Assembly (NCBI GenBank): GCA_016872795.1
Contig: VGYZ01000010.1
Coordinates: 1-63,264, forward strand
DNA length: 63,264 nt
DNA from: Planctomycetota bacterium
GTDB lineage: Bacteria > Planctomycetota > UBA1135 > GCA-002686595
Reading direction: 5' to 3'
Shown one piece after another: positions 35,976 to 45,120 of this stretch (position 1 is the first letter of the stretch; each line of letters starts with the position of its first letter). The notes under the pieces are model-generated. The model had not been told where the DNA came from and ran no database searches. It saw nothing but the letters and a program-made list of their open reading frames with translations. The position numbers were made by a program, and so were the translations under genes.

Positions 35976-38108
35976 ATGCTCGGACCCGTTCTCGCGCTGC
36001 TCTTCGCGCCGCAGGCCCGACGCGTCATCCCGGTCGATCGCGACGACATCGTCGTGCGCGAGTCCTGCATGCTCGATCCGACCGGGCTCGCGATCGAGGA
36101 TGACGAGCAAGACGGGATCGTGCAGGTCGTCGGCGACGATGTCGTCGTGACGTTCACGCGCACGGCCTTGCTCGGCGCGCCCGCGAGTGCGAGCCCGGAC
36201 AGCGTGCGGGGGATCGGAGTGCGGGTGACCGGCAAGCGCGTGACGATCCGGGGCTTGCAGGCCGCCGGATTTCGCTGCGCCATCTGGGCCAGCGGCGCGG
36301 ACGGGCTCGTCATCGAGGGCTGCGATCTTTCGCGCGGCTTTGCGCAGCGTCTGCGCTCGACTCCTTGGGCCGAGGACACACGCGACTGGCTTTGGCCGCA
36401 CGAGAACGACGGCAACGAGTGGCTCGCGAACTATGGCGCCGGGATCTACGCCGAGGACTCGCGCGACATGACGCTGCGTCTCAACCGCGCGCGCTCGATG
36501 CAGAATGGCATCTGTCTGCGGCGCGTCGACGGCTCCCGTGTGTACGACAACGACATGAGCTTCCTTTCGGGCTGGGGCCTCGCGCTGTACCGCAGCTCTG
36601 GCAACACGATCTCGCGCAACAGCTTCGATTTCTGCGTCCGCGGCTACAGCCACGGCGTCTACGCGCGTGGTCAAGATTCCGCCGGCATACTCGTGTTCGA
36701 GCAGTGCAGCGACAATGTGTTCGCCTTCAACTCGGCGACGCATGGCGGCGACGGATTCTCCGGTTTTGCAGGCCACGAAGCCCTCGAAGCGGACGAGCCG
36801 GCGGGACTGGGCTGCAACCGAAATCTGCTTTACAACAACGACTTCTCGTACGCCGCCGCGATCGGGATCGAGCTCTCGTTCTCGTTCGACAATGTGTTCG
36901 CGCGCAACATGCTCTCGGGCTGCAACTACGGCATCTGGGGCGGGTACTCGAGCCGCTCGCAGGCGCGCGGCAACCAGATCCAGGGCAACACGCTCGCCGG
37001 CATCGCGGTCGAGCACGGCAGCGACTGGTCGATCGCGGGGAACTCGTTCGCGAAGAACGCGCGCGATGTCGAGCTGTGGTGGGACGAGGATCGCGACCTG
37101 ATCGCGAAACCTTGGGCCCAGCTCAATCCCACGGTCAGCGCCGGACACTCGCTGCGGCTGAATCGCTTTGAGCAGAGCGCCATTCAGCTCGAGCTGCGCG
37201 GCACGAACGAGCGCATCGCGATCGACGAGCGGCAGGCCGGACTGGATCGCGCGCGCTGGAAGCTCGATCCGGCTTCGAGCGTCACGGCAGAGATGCCCGT
37301 CGTTGCGCACCTGCCGCTGGACGAGGAGGCCCTCGCCGCGCTGCCCGGCACGCGCAAGGCTGTCGGCGCGCGCGCGCACCTCGCCGGTCGCGATCACATC
37401 GTGATGACCGAGTGGGGGCCCCACGACTGGGTGGCGCCGTTCCTCCAGCGCCTTCCCGACCGCGGCGGCCAGCACATCTGGCGGCTGCTCGGCCACGAGG
37501 TGCCGATCGGCGTCGATGCGGGCAGCGCGGTGCAAATCGCGCTCGACGCCAGCGTCGATCCCGCGCAGTATGTGCTCTCTCCGCGGGTTCTGGGTGAGGC
37601 GCTCGAGTACATCTTGCGCGTGCGCCTGCCGGGGAGCACGCTCGAAGGCCGCGGTCTCTTGCTCGCGAGCAGCTGGGCCGTCACGCTCGGAAGCTACTCA
37701 ACCGACCCGCGCGAGGACCCTGCTCGCTGGCGCAGCGAGGTGGAGCGCGGCGTGCGCGTGGACCTGCCGAATCTCGACTTGCCCTTCGGCTCGGAGGGTC
37801 CCTCCGAGCTGGCGGGAATGCCGGCGGCGGTGCGAGCGGCGAAGTTGCCTCGCGAGCGCTTCGGCACGCTCGCGTCGACGCGCGTCTGGCTGCCGGCGGG
37901 CAAGTGGCGGCTCGAGAGCTGGTCCGACGAGGGCCTGCGCGTGCGCGTGGACGGGCGCCTCGCGATCGACAACTGGACCCACCACGGGCCCGCACTCGAC
38001 GCGGCGACGCTCGAGTTCGATGCGCGCGCCGAGCACTCGATCGAGGTCGAGCACTTCGAGCTCGATGGCTGGGCCACGCTCTCGCTGCGCATCGAACGCG
38101 CGCCGTGA
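35976..38108 (+). CDS. Exported right-handed beta-helix protein with C-terminal PA14-like module
   Basis: 710 residues. A short hydrophobic N-terminus precedes parallel beta-helix repeats (about 80-400) of the NosD/pectate-lyase-like type, visible as periodic Asn/Gly turns (SGNTISRNSF, CSDNVFAFNS, GCNRNLLYNNDF, ARGNQIQGNTLAG). The last 80 residues (WLPAGKWRLESWSDEGLRVRVDG, then IDNWTHH) match the core of PA14 carbohydrate-binding domains. It probably binds or modifies polysaccharide. An alternative TTG at 35970 would overlap the HD stop; the ATG 2 bp after that stop is preferred. It ends the plus-strand gene chain. Confidence 0.78.
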   Translation: MLGPVLALLFAPQARRVIPVDRDDIVVRESCMLDPTGLAIEDDEQDGIVQVVGDDVVVTFTRTALLGAPASASPDSVRGIGVRVTGKRVTIRGLQAAGFRCAIWASGADGLVIEGCDLSRGFAQRLRSTPWAEDTRDWLWPHENDGNEWLANYGAGIYAEDSRDMTLRLNRARSMQNGICLRRVDGSRVYDNDMSFLSGWGLALYRSSGNTISRNSFDFCVRGYSHGVYARGQDSAGILVFEQCSDNVFAFNSATHGGDGFSGFAGHEALEADEPAGLGCNRNLLYNNDFSYAAAIGIELSFSFDNVFARNMLSGCNYGIWGGYSSRSQARGNQIQGNTLAGIAVEHGSDWSIAGNSFAKNARDVELWWDEDRDLIAKPWAQLNPTVSAGHSLRLNRFEQSAIQLELRGTNERIAIDERQAGLDRARWKLDPASSVTAEMPVVAHLPLDEEALAALPGTRKAVGARAHLAGRDHIVMTEWGPHDWVAPFLQRLPDRGGQHIWRLLGHEVPIGVDAGSAVQIALDASVDPAQYVLSPRVLGEALEYILRVRLPGSTLEGRGLLLASSWAVTLGSYSTDPREDPARWRSEVERGVRVDLPNLDLPFGSEGPSELAGMPAAVRAAKLPRERFGTLASTRVWLPAGKWRLESWSDEGLRVRVDGRLAIDNWTHHGPALDAATLEFDARAEHSIEVEHFELDGWATLSLRIERAP

Positions 38109-38124
38109 GGCGTACGCGGGCGGT

Positions 38125-39255
38125 TCAGCGCGCGCGAGCGAGCACGGCGCGACTCACGGCCTCGGCGACGATGTGCGCGCCCTGCGGCGTGAAGTGCAGG
38201 TAGTCGTAGTAGTTCGCGAGGTTCGGCTCCACGAGCGGCCGCAGGTCGAGCTCCTCGACTTGGAGTCGCCGCGCCGTCGCGGCCGCACGCTCGTCCAGCC
38301 GCGTGAGCAGGCTGCGCACGAGCGGATGCGTGTAGTACTCGCTGGTCTTTTCGAGGTAGGGCCGGCCGATGCAGAAATTCCACATCACGGCTTCCTCGCG
38401 CTCGTCGAGCTCCTTGTCGAACCACGGCTGGCGCACGACGATCACGCGCGCACCCCTCCTGCGACAGAGCTCGATCATTGCGGCGAGGTTCTGCTCGAAG
38501 CGCGCGAGCATCGGCTCGGGATCCGGTGTGCTGTCGATCCAGCGCGCCGCGTTGCGACGGCGCTCGCGCAGTTCGACGAGCTTGGAGCCTGCCCGCTCGC
38601 GGTTGCGCGGTGAATGTCCACGTCGCGCGAGGCGGGAAATCAACTGACGCAGCGCCCAGTCCGTGGGCTTCCAGCCGAAGCGCTGCTCGCAGTGTTCGTC
38701 GAACATGTAGTCGAGGCCGAAGCGGGACTCGGGCAGCGGCACGGGGCAGCGCTGCTCCATCCATGTCACGGCGTCCGAAGCTCCGACCATCAAGAGCACC
38801 AAGTCGAGCGTCTCGTAGCGCGGCAAGGTGTGCTGCAGCATCATGAGGACCGTCTCGCAGGGCACCAGAGAACGCGCGATGTTGCCTATGTGCACGCTGC
38901 GCGCACCGAGCTGTGCGAGCGCCGCGCTCTCGCGCAGCAGGGACTGCAGCACTCCCGGCCACGAGCTCGGCTGGTCGAGGAGATAACCCTCGGCCGCGCT
39001 TCCGCCCGCGACGAGCACGCGGTACATCCCATGGCGCTGCAGGGGCAGCTCGTCGCCGCGCTCGCCTTCCGCGTTGACCTCGAAGCGCACGAGCGGCTCG
39101 AGCGTCGGGAGCGACGCGCGGTCGATCTGCAGGTGCGTTCGCTCGTGCGGGCGCCAGACGAAGTAGGCGCCGCTCGCGCGCACCACGGCGCGCGCCGCGA
39201 GCTCGGAGGCAGCGAGCAACGCCGCTGCGGCGCCGGCGACTCCCGCCAAGTTCAC
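38125..39255 (-). CDS. SGNH/GDSL-like hydrolase or acyltransferase, membrane-anchored
   Basis: 376 residues from a GTG overlapping the flippase stop (GTGA). An N-terminal hydrophobic segment (about 5-25) anchors it outside the membrane. SGNH block I is VLVAGGSAAEGYLL, the Asn block is weak (GASDA), and block V is DYLHFTPQG with Asp and His of the triad. A HWxGRPY-like strand (CIGRPYLEKT) is also present. Such proteins add or remove acyl groups on exported polysaccharides (AlgJ/AlgX-like). The position after a flippase supports that role. Block I has GGSA instead of GDSxT, so activity is likely but unproven. Confidence 0.78.
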   Translation of the reverse strand: MNLAGVAGAAAALLAASELAARAVVRASGAYFVWRPHERTHLQIDRASLPTLEPLVRFEVNAEGERGDELPLQRHGMYRVLVAGGSAAEGYLLDQPSSWPGVLQSLLRESAALAQLGARSVHIGNIARSLVPCETVLMMLQHTLPRYETLDLVLLMVGASDAVTWMEQRCPVPLPESRFGLDYMFDEHCEQRFGWKPTDWALRQLISRLARRGHSPRNRERAGSKLVELRERRRNAARWIDSTPDPEPMLARFEQNLAAMIELCRRRGARVIVVRQPWFDKELDEREEAVMWNFCIGRPYLEKTSEYYTHPLVRSLLTRLDERAAATARRLQVEELDLRPLVEPNLANYYDYLHFTPQGAHIVAEAVSRAVLARAR

Positions 39256-40844
39256 GAGCGACCTCCGCGTGGGGCGAGCGGGCCGGGCAGCGTGATCCAC
39301 GGGTCGTCGCGCAGCACGAAGTAGACCCACACGACGCCGAGCGTCGCCGTGCAGAGGACGCCACCGGCGACGAGCTTCCACCAGGTGTCGATCGTCACGA
39401 GCTGTTTGTAGCCCAGCACGAGCGCGACGGCGGGCAGCGCGCCCAGCAGCGGGCGACCGAAGCCATAACTCAAGAACTCGCGCGCGGGAACGCCGAGCTC
39501 GCGACAGGCGAGCGACGCGACGAACAGCGAGAAGGCGATGTTCGGGAGCGCGGTGCCGAGCGCCACGCCGATGAGTTCGAACGGGCCTATGAGCGCGATC
39601 GAGAGCGCGACATTGATGGCGCCCATGACGAGCAGCCCGACGGCCGGCTTCACGGGTTGGCCGAGTCCCATCAGGATCGGCAGCGAGACGCCCCGGATGG
39701 GCAGGTACACGAGGAACGAGGTCATCAGCACGCGCAGCACGGACCCCGCAGGGCCCGCGTGCTCGGAACCGACCCACAGCGTGAGGAACTCGGGTCCGAG
39801 GAGCATCAAGAAGGTGCCGATGGCGAGCACGAGCAGGAACGAGATGCGCGTCCAGCGCAGCAGCACCGGCCGCAGGTCCTCGAGTTTGCCGCTCGACTTG
39901 AGGCGCGTGGCCGTGGGCATCACGACAGCACCGATGCCGATCACGAAGCCGGCCATCGGCTCGAAGAACTTGTTGCCGAGGTCGAACTGCGTCGTCGCCT
40001 CAGCGTCGAGCCAGTGTCCGATCACGAGTGCGTCACAGCGAAACGCGAGCAGCGTCCCGACATTGAGCAGCATCGCGAACACGCTGAAGGACAGGATGCC
40101 GCGTACGAGCGAGCGGTCGAAATTCGCGAGCGAGAAGCGCACTCCGGCGTGCCGACAGGCGATCGCGATCCAGGCCAGCGCGAACTCGAGCACCATCGTC
40201 GCGACCAGGATCCAGGCGAGCGTCGAGAGATCCGGAGAGCGCGGGAGCAGCGCGACGGTCAGGCCCGCGCGTGCCAGGAGCTCGAGCGCCATGATCCCAT
40301 TGCGGAGCGTGAAATCCTCGTGCGCCTCGAGGATTCCGTAGGGCAGTCGCAGCACGAACGCGGCGGCCACCTGACTAGCGGCGAGCACGAAGGCGACCTG
40401 CGCGGCCTCGCGCTGCTCGGGAGAGAGTCCCTCCGCCAAGGCTCCATCGAGATAGCCATGCTCGAAGGCCTCGAGCTGCGCCCAGCCGAGCGCGAGCGCC
40501 ACGACGCCCATGCCCAGCGTGATCGCGAGGCATGTCGAGATCGCTCGATTGACTCCCGCGATGTCCTTGCGGCCGCGCGCTTGCGCGATCGACTTCACCG
40601 AGGCCATCGGCACGCCCAGCACGAGCAGGCGCAGCACGCCGGTCAACGACACCACCGTGACCCACACGCCGTTCTGCTCCGCGCCTAGCGTGCGCAGCGT
40701 GAACGGCGTGAGGAACATGAGCACGACGATCTGCAGCGCGTTGAGCGCCCAGTTCGAGCTGATGCTCCGGATCACCGCGCGGCTCCGCGGTGAGGGCTTC
40801 GGGGGCGAGGTCGTCTGCGGTTCATCGTGGGGTGGTCGGGACAT
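39252..40844 (-). CDS. Polysaccharide flippase (Wzx-like, MOP superfamily)
   Basis: 530 residues with about 12-14 hydrophobic helices. The N-terminal helix pattern SNWALNALQIVVLMFLTP followed by RTLGAEQNGVW is typical of Wzx/RfbX oligosaccharide flippases, which turn lipid-linked sugars across the inner membrane. Basic residues in transmembrane segments (FLRLPYGILEAHEDFTLRNG) fit polyanionic lipid-linked substrates. It lies between two SGNH hydrolase genes with short overlaps (23 nt upstream, 4 nt downstream), making a polysaccharide export and modification unit. Confidence 0.88.
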   Translation of the reverse strand: MSRPPHDEPQTTSPPKPSPRSRAVIRSISSNWALNALQIVVLMFLTPFTLRTLGAEQNGVWVTVVSLTGVLRLLVLGVPMASVKSIAQARGRKDIAGVNRAISTCLAITLGMGVVALALGWAQLEAFEHGYLDGALAEGLSPEQREAAQVAFVLAASQVAAAFVLRLPYGILEAHEDFTLRNGIMALELLARAGLTVALLPRSPDLSTLAWILVATMVLEFALAWIAIACRHAGVRFSLANFDRSLVRGILSFSVFAMLLNVGTLLAFRCDALVIGHWLDAEATTQFDLGNKFFEPMAGFVIGIGAVVMPTATRLKSSGKLEDLRPVLLRWTRISFLLVLAIGTFLMLLGPEFLTLWVGSEHAGPAGSVLRVLMTSFLVYLPIRGVSLPILMGLGQPVKPAVGLLVMGAINVALSIALIGPFELIGVALGTALPNIAFSLFVASLACRELGVPAREFLSYGFGRPLLGALPAVALVLGYKQLVTIDTWWKLVAGGVLCTATLGVVWVYFVLRDDPWITLPGPLAPRGGRS

Positions 40845-41568
40845 CGCGGGGCCGGAGCGCCGGCAGAGCCTCGGCGATCCAGCCCGCGAGCGCGGCGTAT
40901 CCGCCGTCCGAGAGGTGCAGAGAATCGCAGGAAAAACCCTCCGACAAGGCGCCGTGCGCGAGGGCCAGCGGCGGGCGGGCGGTCTCGACGAAGGTTGCGC
41001 CGCGCGCGCGGGCGTGGTCGGCGAGGTGCGCGTTGAGGCGCGCGAGCGCCGCGACGCGCTCCGGCGTCATCGCCCGCTCGGGCAGGATGCCGAGCACCAC
41101 GAGCTCGCAGCTCGGACGCTCGGACACGAGCTGCGCGAGCAACCGGTCGATCCGGTCCGCGAGCGCATCGACCTCGGAGCTCGCGCAGCGTCGGAAGTCG
41201 ATCGATCCGGCGTAGAGAACCAGTGCCTGAGCGTCGGCCGGGACACTGGCAAGCGCGCGCGCGCCCAGATCGCCGAGAGCCTCGTTGCAGATGCCGCGGT
41301 CGAGCGTGGGGGCGAGCGGAAACCAGCGCGCGAGGTCGAAGCGTTCGATCGTGGAGGAGCCGAGGAACACGAAGGCGCGCGCCGGGGGCGTCTGCGAGGC
41401 GAATTCGGCCAGTCGTTGCGCACGCGCGCGCTCGTAGTCGCTGCGCGCTTCGTCCGCTCCCAGCATGCGCCGCAAGCGCCAGCCACCCGGCACGAAGTCC
41501 AGCCACGCCGCCGCCAGGCCTGCGCTGGCGATGACGACGAGCAGGGGGATCGTGCGGGTGCGGGGCAT
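40822..41568 (-). CDS. SGNH hydrolase-like protein, membrane-anchored
   Basis: 248 residues from the ATG at 41568; the longer frame upstream has no signal. A hydrophobic anchor (about 7-24) is followed by SGNH block I FLGSSTIERF (catalytic Ser), an oxyanion region VLYAGSIDFRR, VLGILPERA, and block V DSLHLSDGGY (Asp and His). It resembles the GDSL-like lipase/acylhydrolase subgroup with the FxGSSTI motif, common beside polysaccharide genes. It heads the three-gene minus operon with a flippase and a second SGNH protein, so two distinct acyl-modifying steps may occur on one polymer. Confidence 0.82.
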   Translation of the reverse strand: MPRTRTIPLLVVIASAGLAAAWLDFVPGGWRLRRMLGADEARSDYERARAQRLAEFASQTPPARAFVFLGSSTIERFDLARWFPLAPTLDRGICNEALGDLGARALASVPADAQALVLYAGSIDFRRCASSEVDALADRIDRLLAQLVSERPSCELVVLGILPERAMTPERVAALARLNAHLADHARARGATFVETARPPLALAHGALSEGFSCDSLHLSDGGYAALAGWIAEALPALRPRDVPTTPR

Positions 41569-41689
41569 CGCTGGTGGAGGCAACTTCGCACCTCGCGCGG
41601 CAGAGTTCCAGTATCGCACCCCTTGGAAACGGCTGCGCCGCTGGCCAACATCCCTGCCCCATGTCGGATTCGCGCAGCAGAGTCACTCC

Positions 41690-42661
41690 ATGAACGCCGC
41701 CATCTCCATTCGCGGCGTCGAGAAACGCTTCGGCGACCGCGTCGCCGTCGAGGGGCTGGATCTCGAGATCGCCCGCGGCTCCCTGTGCGGCGTCCTCGGC
41801 CCCAATGGCGCCGGGAAGAGCACCACGCTCCGCATGGTGCTCTCGATCCTCTATCCCGATCACGGGACGGTCGAGGTGCTCGGCGGCAGCGCGCTCGCGG
41901 CCAAGGAGCGCATCGGCTACCTGCCCGAGGAGCGCGGCCTGTACCGCACGATGCGCGTGGGCGAGTACCTCGCGTTCATCGCGCGCCTCAAAGGTGTGCC
42001 GCGTGCGGGCCTCGCCGCGCGCGTGCGCGGCTGGCTCGAGCGCATCGAGCTCGGTGGCGTCGAGCACCGGCGCTGTCAGGAACTCTCGAAGGGCATGCAG
42101 CAGAAGGTGCAGTTCATCGCTGCCGTGGTGCACGAACCCGAGCTCTTGATCTTCGACGAGCCTTTCTCGGGCCTCGATCCGGTCAACGCCGTGGTGCTCG
42201 ACCGCCTCGTGGGCGAGCTGCACCGCGAGGGGCGCACGATCCTGCTCTGCACCCACCAGATGCAGCAGGCAGAGCGCATCTGCGAGCGACTCGTGCTGAT
42301 CCACCGCGGCCGCAAGCGCCTCGACGCGACGCTGCCGGAGATCCACGCGCGCTTCGACCCGCGCACGCTCGCTTACGAGCCGCTCGAGCCCGGCGCGTGC
42401 AGCGCGCTCGAGCTTGCGACGCTCCCCGGCGTGCACTCCGTGCAGCCCTCGTGCGACGGGCGGGGCTTCTCTCTGGCGCTCTCCGCCGCGGCCCGGCCGC
42501 AGGAGCTGTTCGAGCTGTTGCTGCGGCGCGGATCGGCGCGACGCATCGAGCTCGAGCGCGTGAGCCTCGAGGATGTGTTCGTGCGCGTCGTGAGACAGGT
42601 GGATGGAGAGAGCGCCGCGGAGGATGCGCGCAAGGAGCTCGAACATGGCAAGGGTGACTGA
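41690..42661 (+). CDS. ABC exporter ATPase (NatA-like)
   Basis: 323 residues. Walker A GPNGAGKST is near residue 38, the signature is ELSKGMQQKVQ, Walker B is LLIFDEPFSGLDP and the H-loop is CTHQ. A C-terminal 100-residue extension (about 210-310) is the DUF4162 domain found on drug/sodium efflux ATPases. It energises the permease encoded next, whose start overlaps it by 17 nt. In ATPases of this type SKGMQQK replaces LSGGQ. The ATG at 41690 fits the family N-terminus. It is divergent from the SGNH/flippase operon across 121 bp. Confidence 0.9.
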   Translation: MNAAISIRGVEKRFGDRVAVEGLDLEIARGSLCGVLGPNGAGKSTTLRMVLSILYPDHGTVEVLGGSALAAKERIGYLPEERGLYRTMRVGEYLAFIARLKGVPRAGLAARVRGWLERIELGGVEHRRCQELSKGMQQKVQFIAAVVHEPELLIFDEPFSGLDPVNAVVLDRLVGELHREGRTILLCTHQMQQAERICERLVLIHRGRKRLDATLPEIHARFDPRTLAYEPLEPGACSALELATLPGVHSVQPSCDGRGFSLALSAAARPQELFELLLRRGSARRIELERVSLEDVFVRVVRQVDGESAAEDARKELEHGKGD

Positions 42662-44000
42662 GATCGCCGTGCGGGAGTTCCGCACCACCGTGCTCACCAA
42701 GGCGTTCCTGCTCGCCGCGATCGTGCTGCCGGCGATCTTCTGGGTGCTCGCGCTCGCGCTGCCGTTCCTGCTGCGACCTTCGCACAAGCCGCTCGAAGGC
42801 GCGCTCGCGGTCGTCGACTGCGACGGGCGACTCGCCGCGGCGGTCGAAGCCGAGTTCGACGGCGATCGGCTCGTGCGGGAACGGGAGCGTCGCATCGCAG
42901 AGTTGCAGCGCAAGCTCGAGGGCGTGCTGCCCGACCCTGTACGCGAGCTGTTGGAAGAACAGGCTCAGGGGACGCTGTCCGCGCCGACACCTGTGGTACG
43001 CGTGGAGTCGAGCGTAGACGCCACGGATCTGGAGGACTTCCGACACCGCGTGCGCGCGGGTGAGCTGCTCGCCTGCGTTCGCTACGAGAGTGGCGTACTC
43101 ACGCTGGCGCAGGAGACGAATCGCTACGACTTGTTCTTGAGCGAGGGGCTGACGCGGCAGCAGGTGGAAGACCTCCAAGGTGCGCTCGGTCGTGCGGTCG
43201 TCACGGCCCGCTCCGCGGCGGTGGGCGTCGATGTCGCGCAGGCGCGCGCCGCGCTGGCATCGCCCGTGCCGGTTGCGATCACGCTGCGCGAGGATGGCGT
43301 CGATGTTCAGGAGAACCAGATTGCGAAGATGTTCGTCCCACTCGCGTTCATGCTGCTCCTGTGGAGCAGCGTGTGGGTCACGGGCAATCACCTCTTGACA
43401 TCGACGATCGAGGAGAAGTCCAACCGCGTGATCGAGGTGCTGCTCTCCGCGGTGAGCCCGCTCGAGCTGCTCGCGGGGAAGGTGATCGGGCAGTGCGCGG
43501 TGGGTGCCCTGATGCTCGGGATGTACTCGGGCGTCGGCCTGAGCGCGGCCTCGAGCCTCGGCTACGGGCACCTCGTGCCACCCGACAAGCTCGTCTATCT
43601 CGGCGTCTACTTCGTGATGGCGTTCCTGATGGTCGCAGCGACCATGGCCGCCATCGGCGCTGCGGTGAGCGAGCTGCGCGACGCCCAGACGCTGCTCGGC
43701 CCGGTGACATTGCTCTTCACCCTGCCGCTCTTCACATGGTTCTTCGTCACGGAGAACCCCGACAGCGTCTTCGCGCACACGATCTCGTACATCCCGCCGA
43801 TGACGCCCTTCGCGATGGTGCTGCGCGTGGCGTCGGTCGAGTCCGTGCCGGGCTGGGAGATCGCGCTCACCTCGCTGGTCGGTTTCGGCGGCGTGGTGGG
43901 GATGGTGTGGGCAGCCTCGCGCATCTTCCGGGTCGGCATTCTGCTCACGGGCAAGCCGGCGACGCCGGCCGAGCTGTGGAAGTGGGTGCGCCGACACTAG
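42645..44000 (+). CDS. ABC-2-type exporter permease (NatB-like)
   Basis: 451 residues. An N-terminal helix (about 17-42) is followed by a large extracytoplasmic loop (about 45-220) and five further helices from about residue 227 (MFVPLAFMLLLWSSVWVTGN), with the conserved cytoplasmic TSTIEEKSNRVIEVLLSAVSP between them. This is the NatB/YhaP-like arrangement. AAGGAG eight bases before the ATG at 42645 decides the start, inside the ATPase gene. The pair exports an unknown substrate, for which sodium or drugs are the family precedents. Confidence 0.88.
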   Translation: MARVTEIAVREFRTTVLTKAFLLAAIVLPAIFWVLALALPFLLRPSHKPLEGALAVVDCDGRLAAAVEAEFDGDRLVRERERRIAELQRKLEGVLPDPVRELLEEQAQGTLSAPTPVVRVESSVDATDLEDFRHRVRAGELLACVRYESGVLTLAQETNRYDLFLSEGLTRQQVEDLQGALGRAVVTARSAAVGVDVAQARAALASPVPVAITLREDGVDVQENQIAKMFVPLAFMLLLWSSVWVTGNHLLTSTIEEKSNRVIEVLLSAVSPLELLAGKVIGQCAVGALMLGMYSGVGLSAASSLGYGHLVPPDKLVYLGVYFVMAFLMVAATMAAIGAAVSELRDAQTLLGPVTLLFTLPLFTWFFVTENPDSVFAHTISYIPPMTPFAMVLRVASVESVPGWEIALTSLVGFGGVVGMVWAASRIFRVGILLTGKPATPAELWKWVRRH

Positions 44001-44099
44001 GCGGAGCGCGCGACGAACTTTCCGGCCTCGACGCCTCTGGACAGACTTTCCGTTTCAACGCTGAAGCGCCCTAGCTGGGGCGGCCGATACGCCCCCGCC

Positions 44100-44945
44100 A
44101 TGGAGAGGCGCGCGCTGCTCGAGGCCTTCGGCGATCGGATCTCGCTGCCGTCGCTGCCCGAGGTGGTGCTGCGCATCAACGCCGCCATCGAGAACTCGGC
44201 CGTCGGCGCCGCGCAGATCGGGCGCATCGCCGCCGAAGATCCCGCGATCACGGCGCGCGTGCTGCGGCTTGCGAACTCGCCCTTCTACGGACTGCGCGAG
44301 CCGGTGACGAGCGCCGAGCGCGCCGTGACCGTGATCGGCGCACGCGCGCTGCGTAATGTCGCCATGCAGTGCTCGATCGTGAAGCGCTACGAGCACCTGC
44401 GCGAGCTCCCGGACTTCGACCTCGACGAGCTCTGGCGGCATCTCGTGCTGACCGCGCAGCTTGCGCACAGCATCGGCTCGGCGGCGGACCGGCGTTGCCA
44501 GCTCAATCCCGATGACCTGTACGCCTGCGGTCTGCTGCACGATGTCGGCAAGGTCGTGATCCTCGACGCGCTCACCGACGAGTACCTCGAGTGCCTGCGC
44601 ATCTCGGCTCGCACCGCCTCGCCGTTGCACGACGCCGAGCGGCGGATCCTTGGTTTCTCGCACATCGAGGTCGGTGTGCTGCTCGCGCGCCAGTGGCAGC
44701 TGCCGGAGAAGGTCGCGCAAGCGATCGAGTTCCACCACGGCCCGACCCGCGCCATCCACGAGCATCCGCACGTGGGCGTCGTGGCCATCGCCGACCAGCT
44801 CGCTTACCGCGCCGGCGGCGAGACCTTCGACTCCGCCGTGCTGCGCCTCGCCAAGGTCGCCGAGCGCTGCCTCGGCCTCGAACCGGGAGCTTTTTCCGCC
44901 TTGGCGGAGCAGGTTCGGGAGGCCGACTTCGAGGCGCTGGGCTAG
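44100..44945 (+). CDS. HDOD-domain signalling protein
   Basis: 281 residues occupied almost wholly by an HDOD domain: ISLPSLPEVVLRINAAIE at the start, AEDPAITARVLRLANSPFYG, AVTVIGARALRNVAM and GLLHDVGKVVILDAL, with HHGPT later. The HD pair (near residues 146-147) is preserved, though many HDOD domains are non-enzymatic scaffolds tied to c-di-GMP, motility or chemotaxis circuits. It precedes a GGDEF-like protein (175-bp gap) and a MamK-like actin on the same strand. The 99-bp upstream gap holds two ACTTTCCG direct repeats (44017-44024 and 44045-44052) of unknown role. Confidence 0.87.
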   Translation: MERRALLEAFGDRISLPSLPEVVLRINAAIENSAVGAAQIGRIAAEDPAITARVLRLANSPFYGLREPVTSAERAVTVIGARALRNVAMQCSIVKRYEHLRELPDFDLDELWRHLVLTAQLAHSIGSAADRRCQLNPDDLYACGLLHDVGKVVILDALTDEYLECLRISARTASPLHDAERRILGFSHIEVGVLLARQWQLPEKVAQAIEFHHGPTRAIHEHPHVGVVAIADQLAYRAGGETFDSAVLRLAKVAERCLGLEPGAFSALAEQVREADFEALG

Positions 44946-45120
44946 GGCCTGCTTTCTTCCGCAAATCCTCAAGAAATCTGCGCCAGCGCCTCGATTTCCC
45001 GCAACGCTCGCGCCCTTGGCGGGGCATGACTTCGCACCCAGGCACCGCTACTCTGCTTGCGCCGGGGCCGCGACCCCCACAGACGCCGTCCTTCCCCCGA
45101 CCCAGAAAGCCAGCAGCCCC

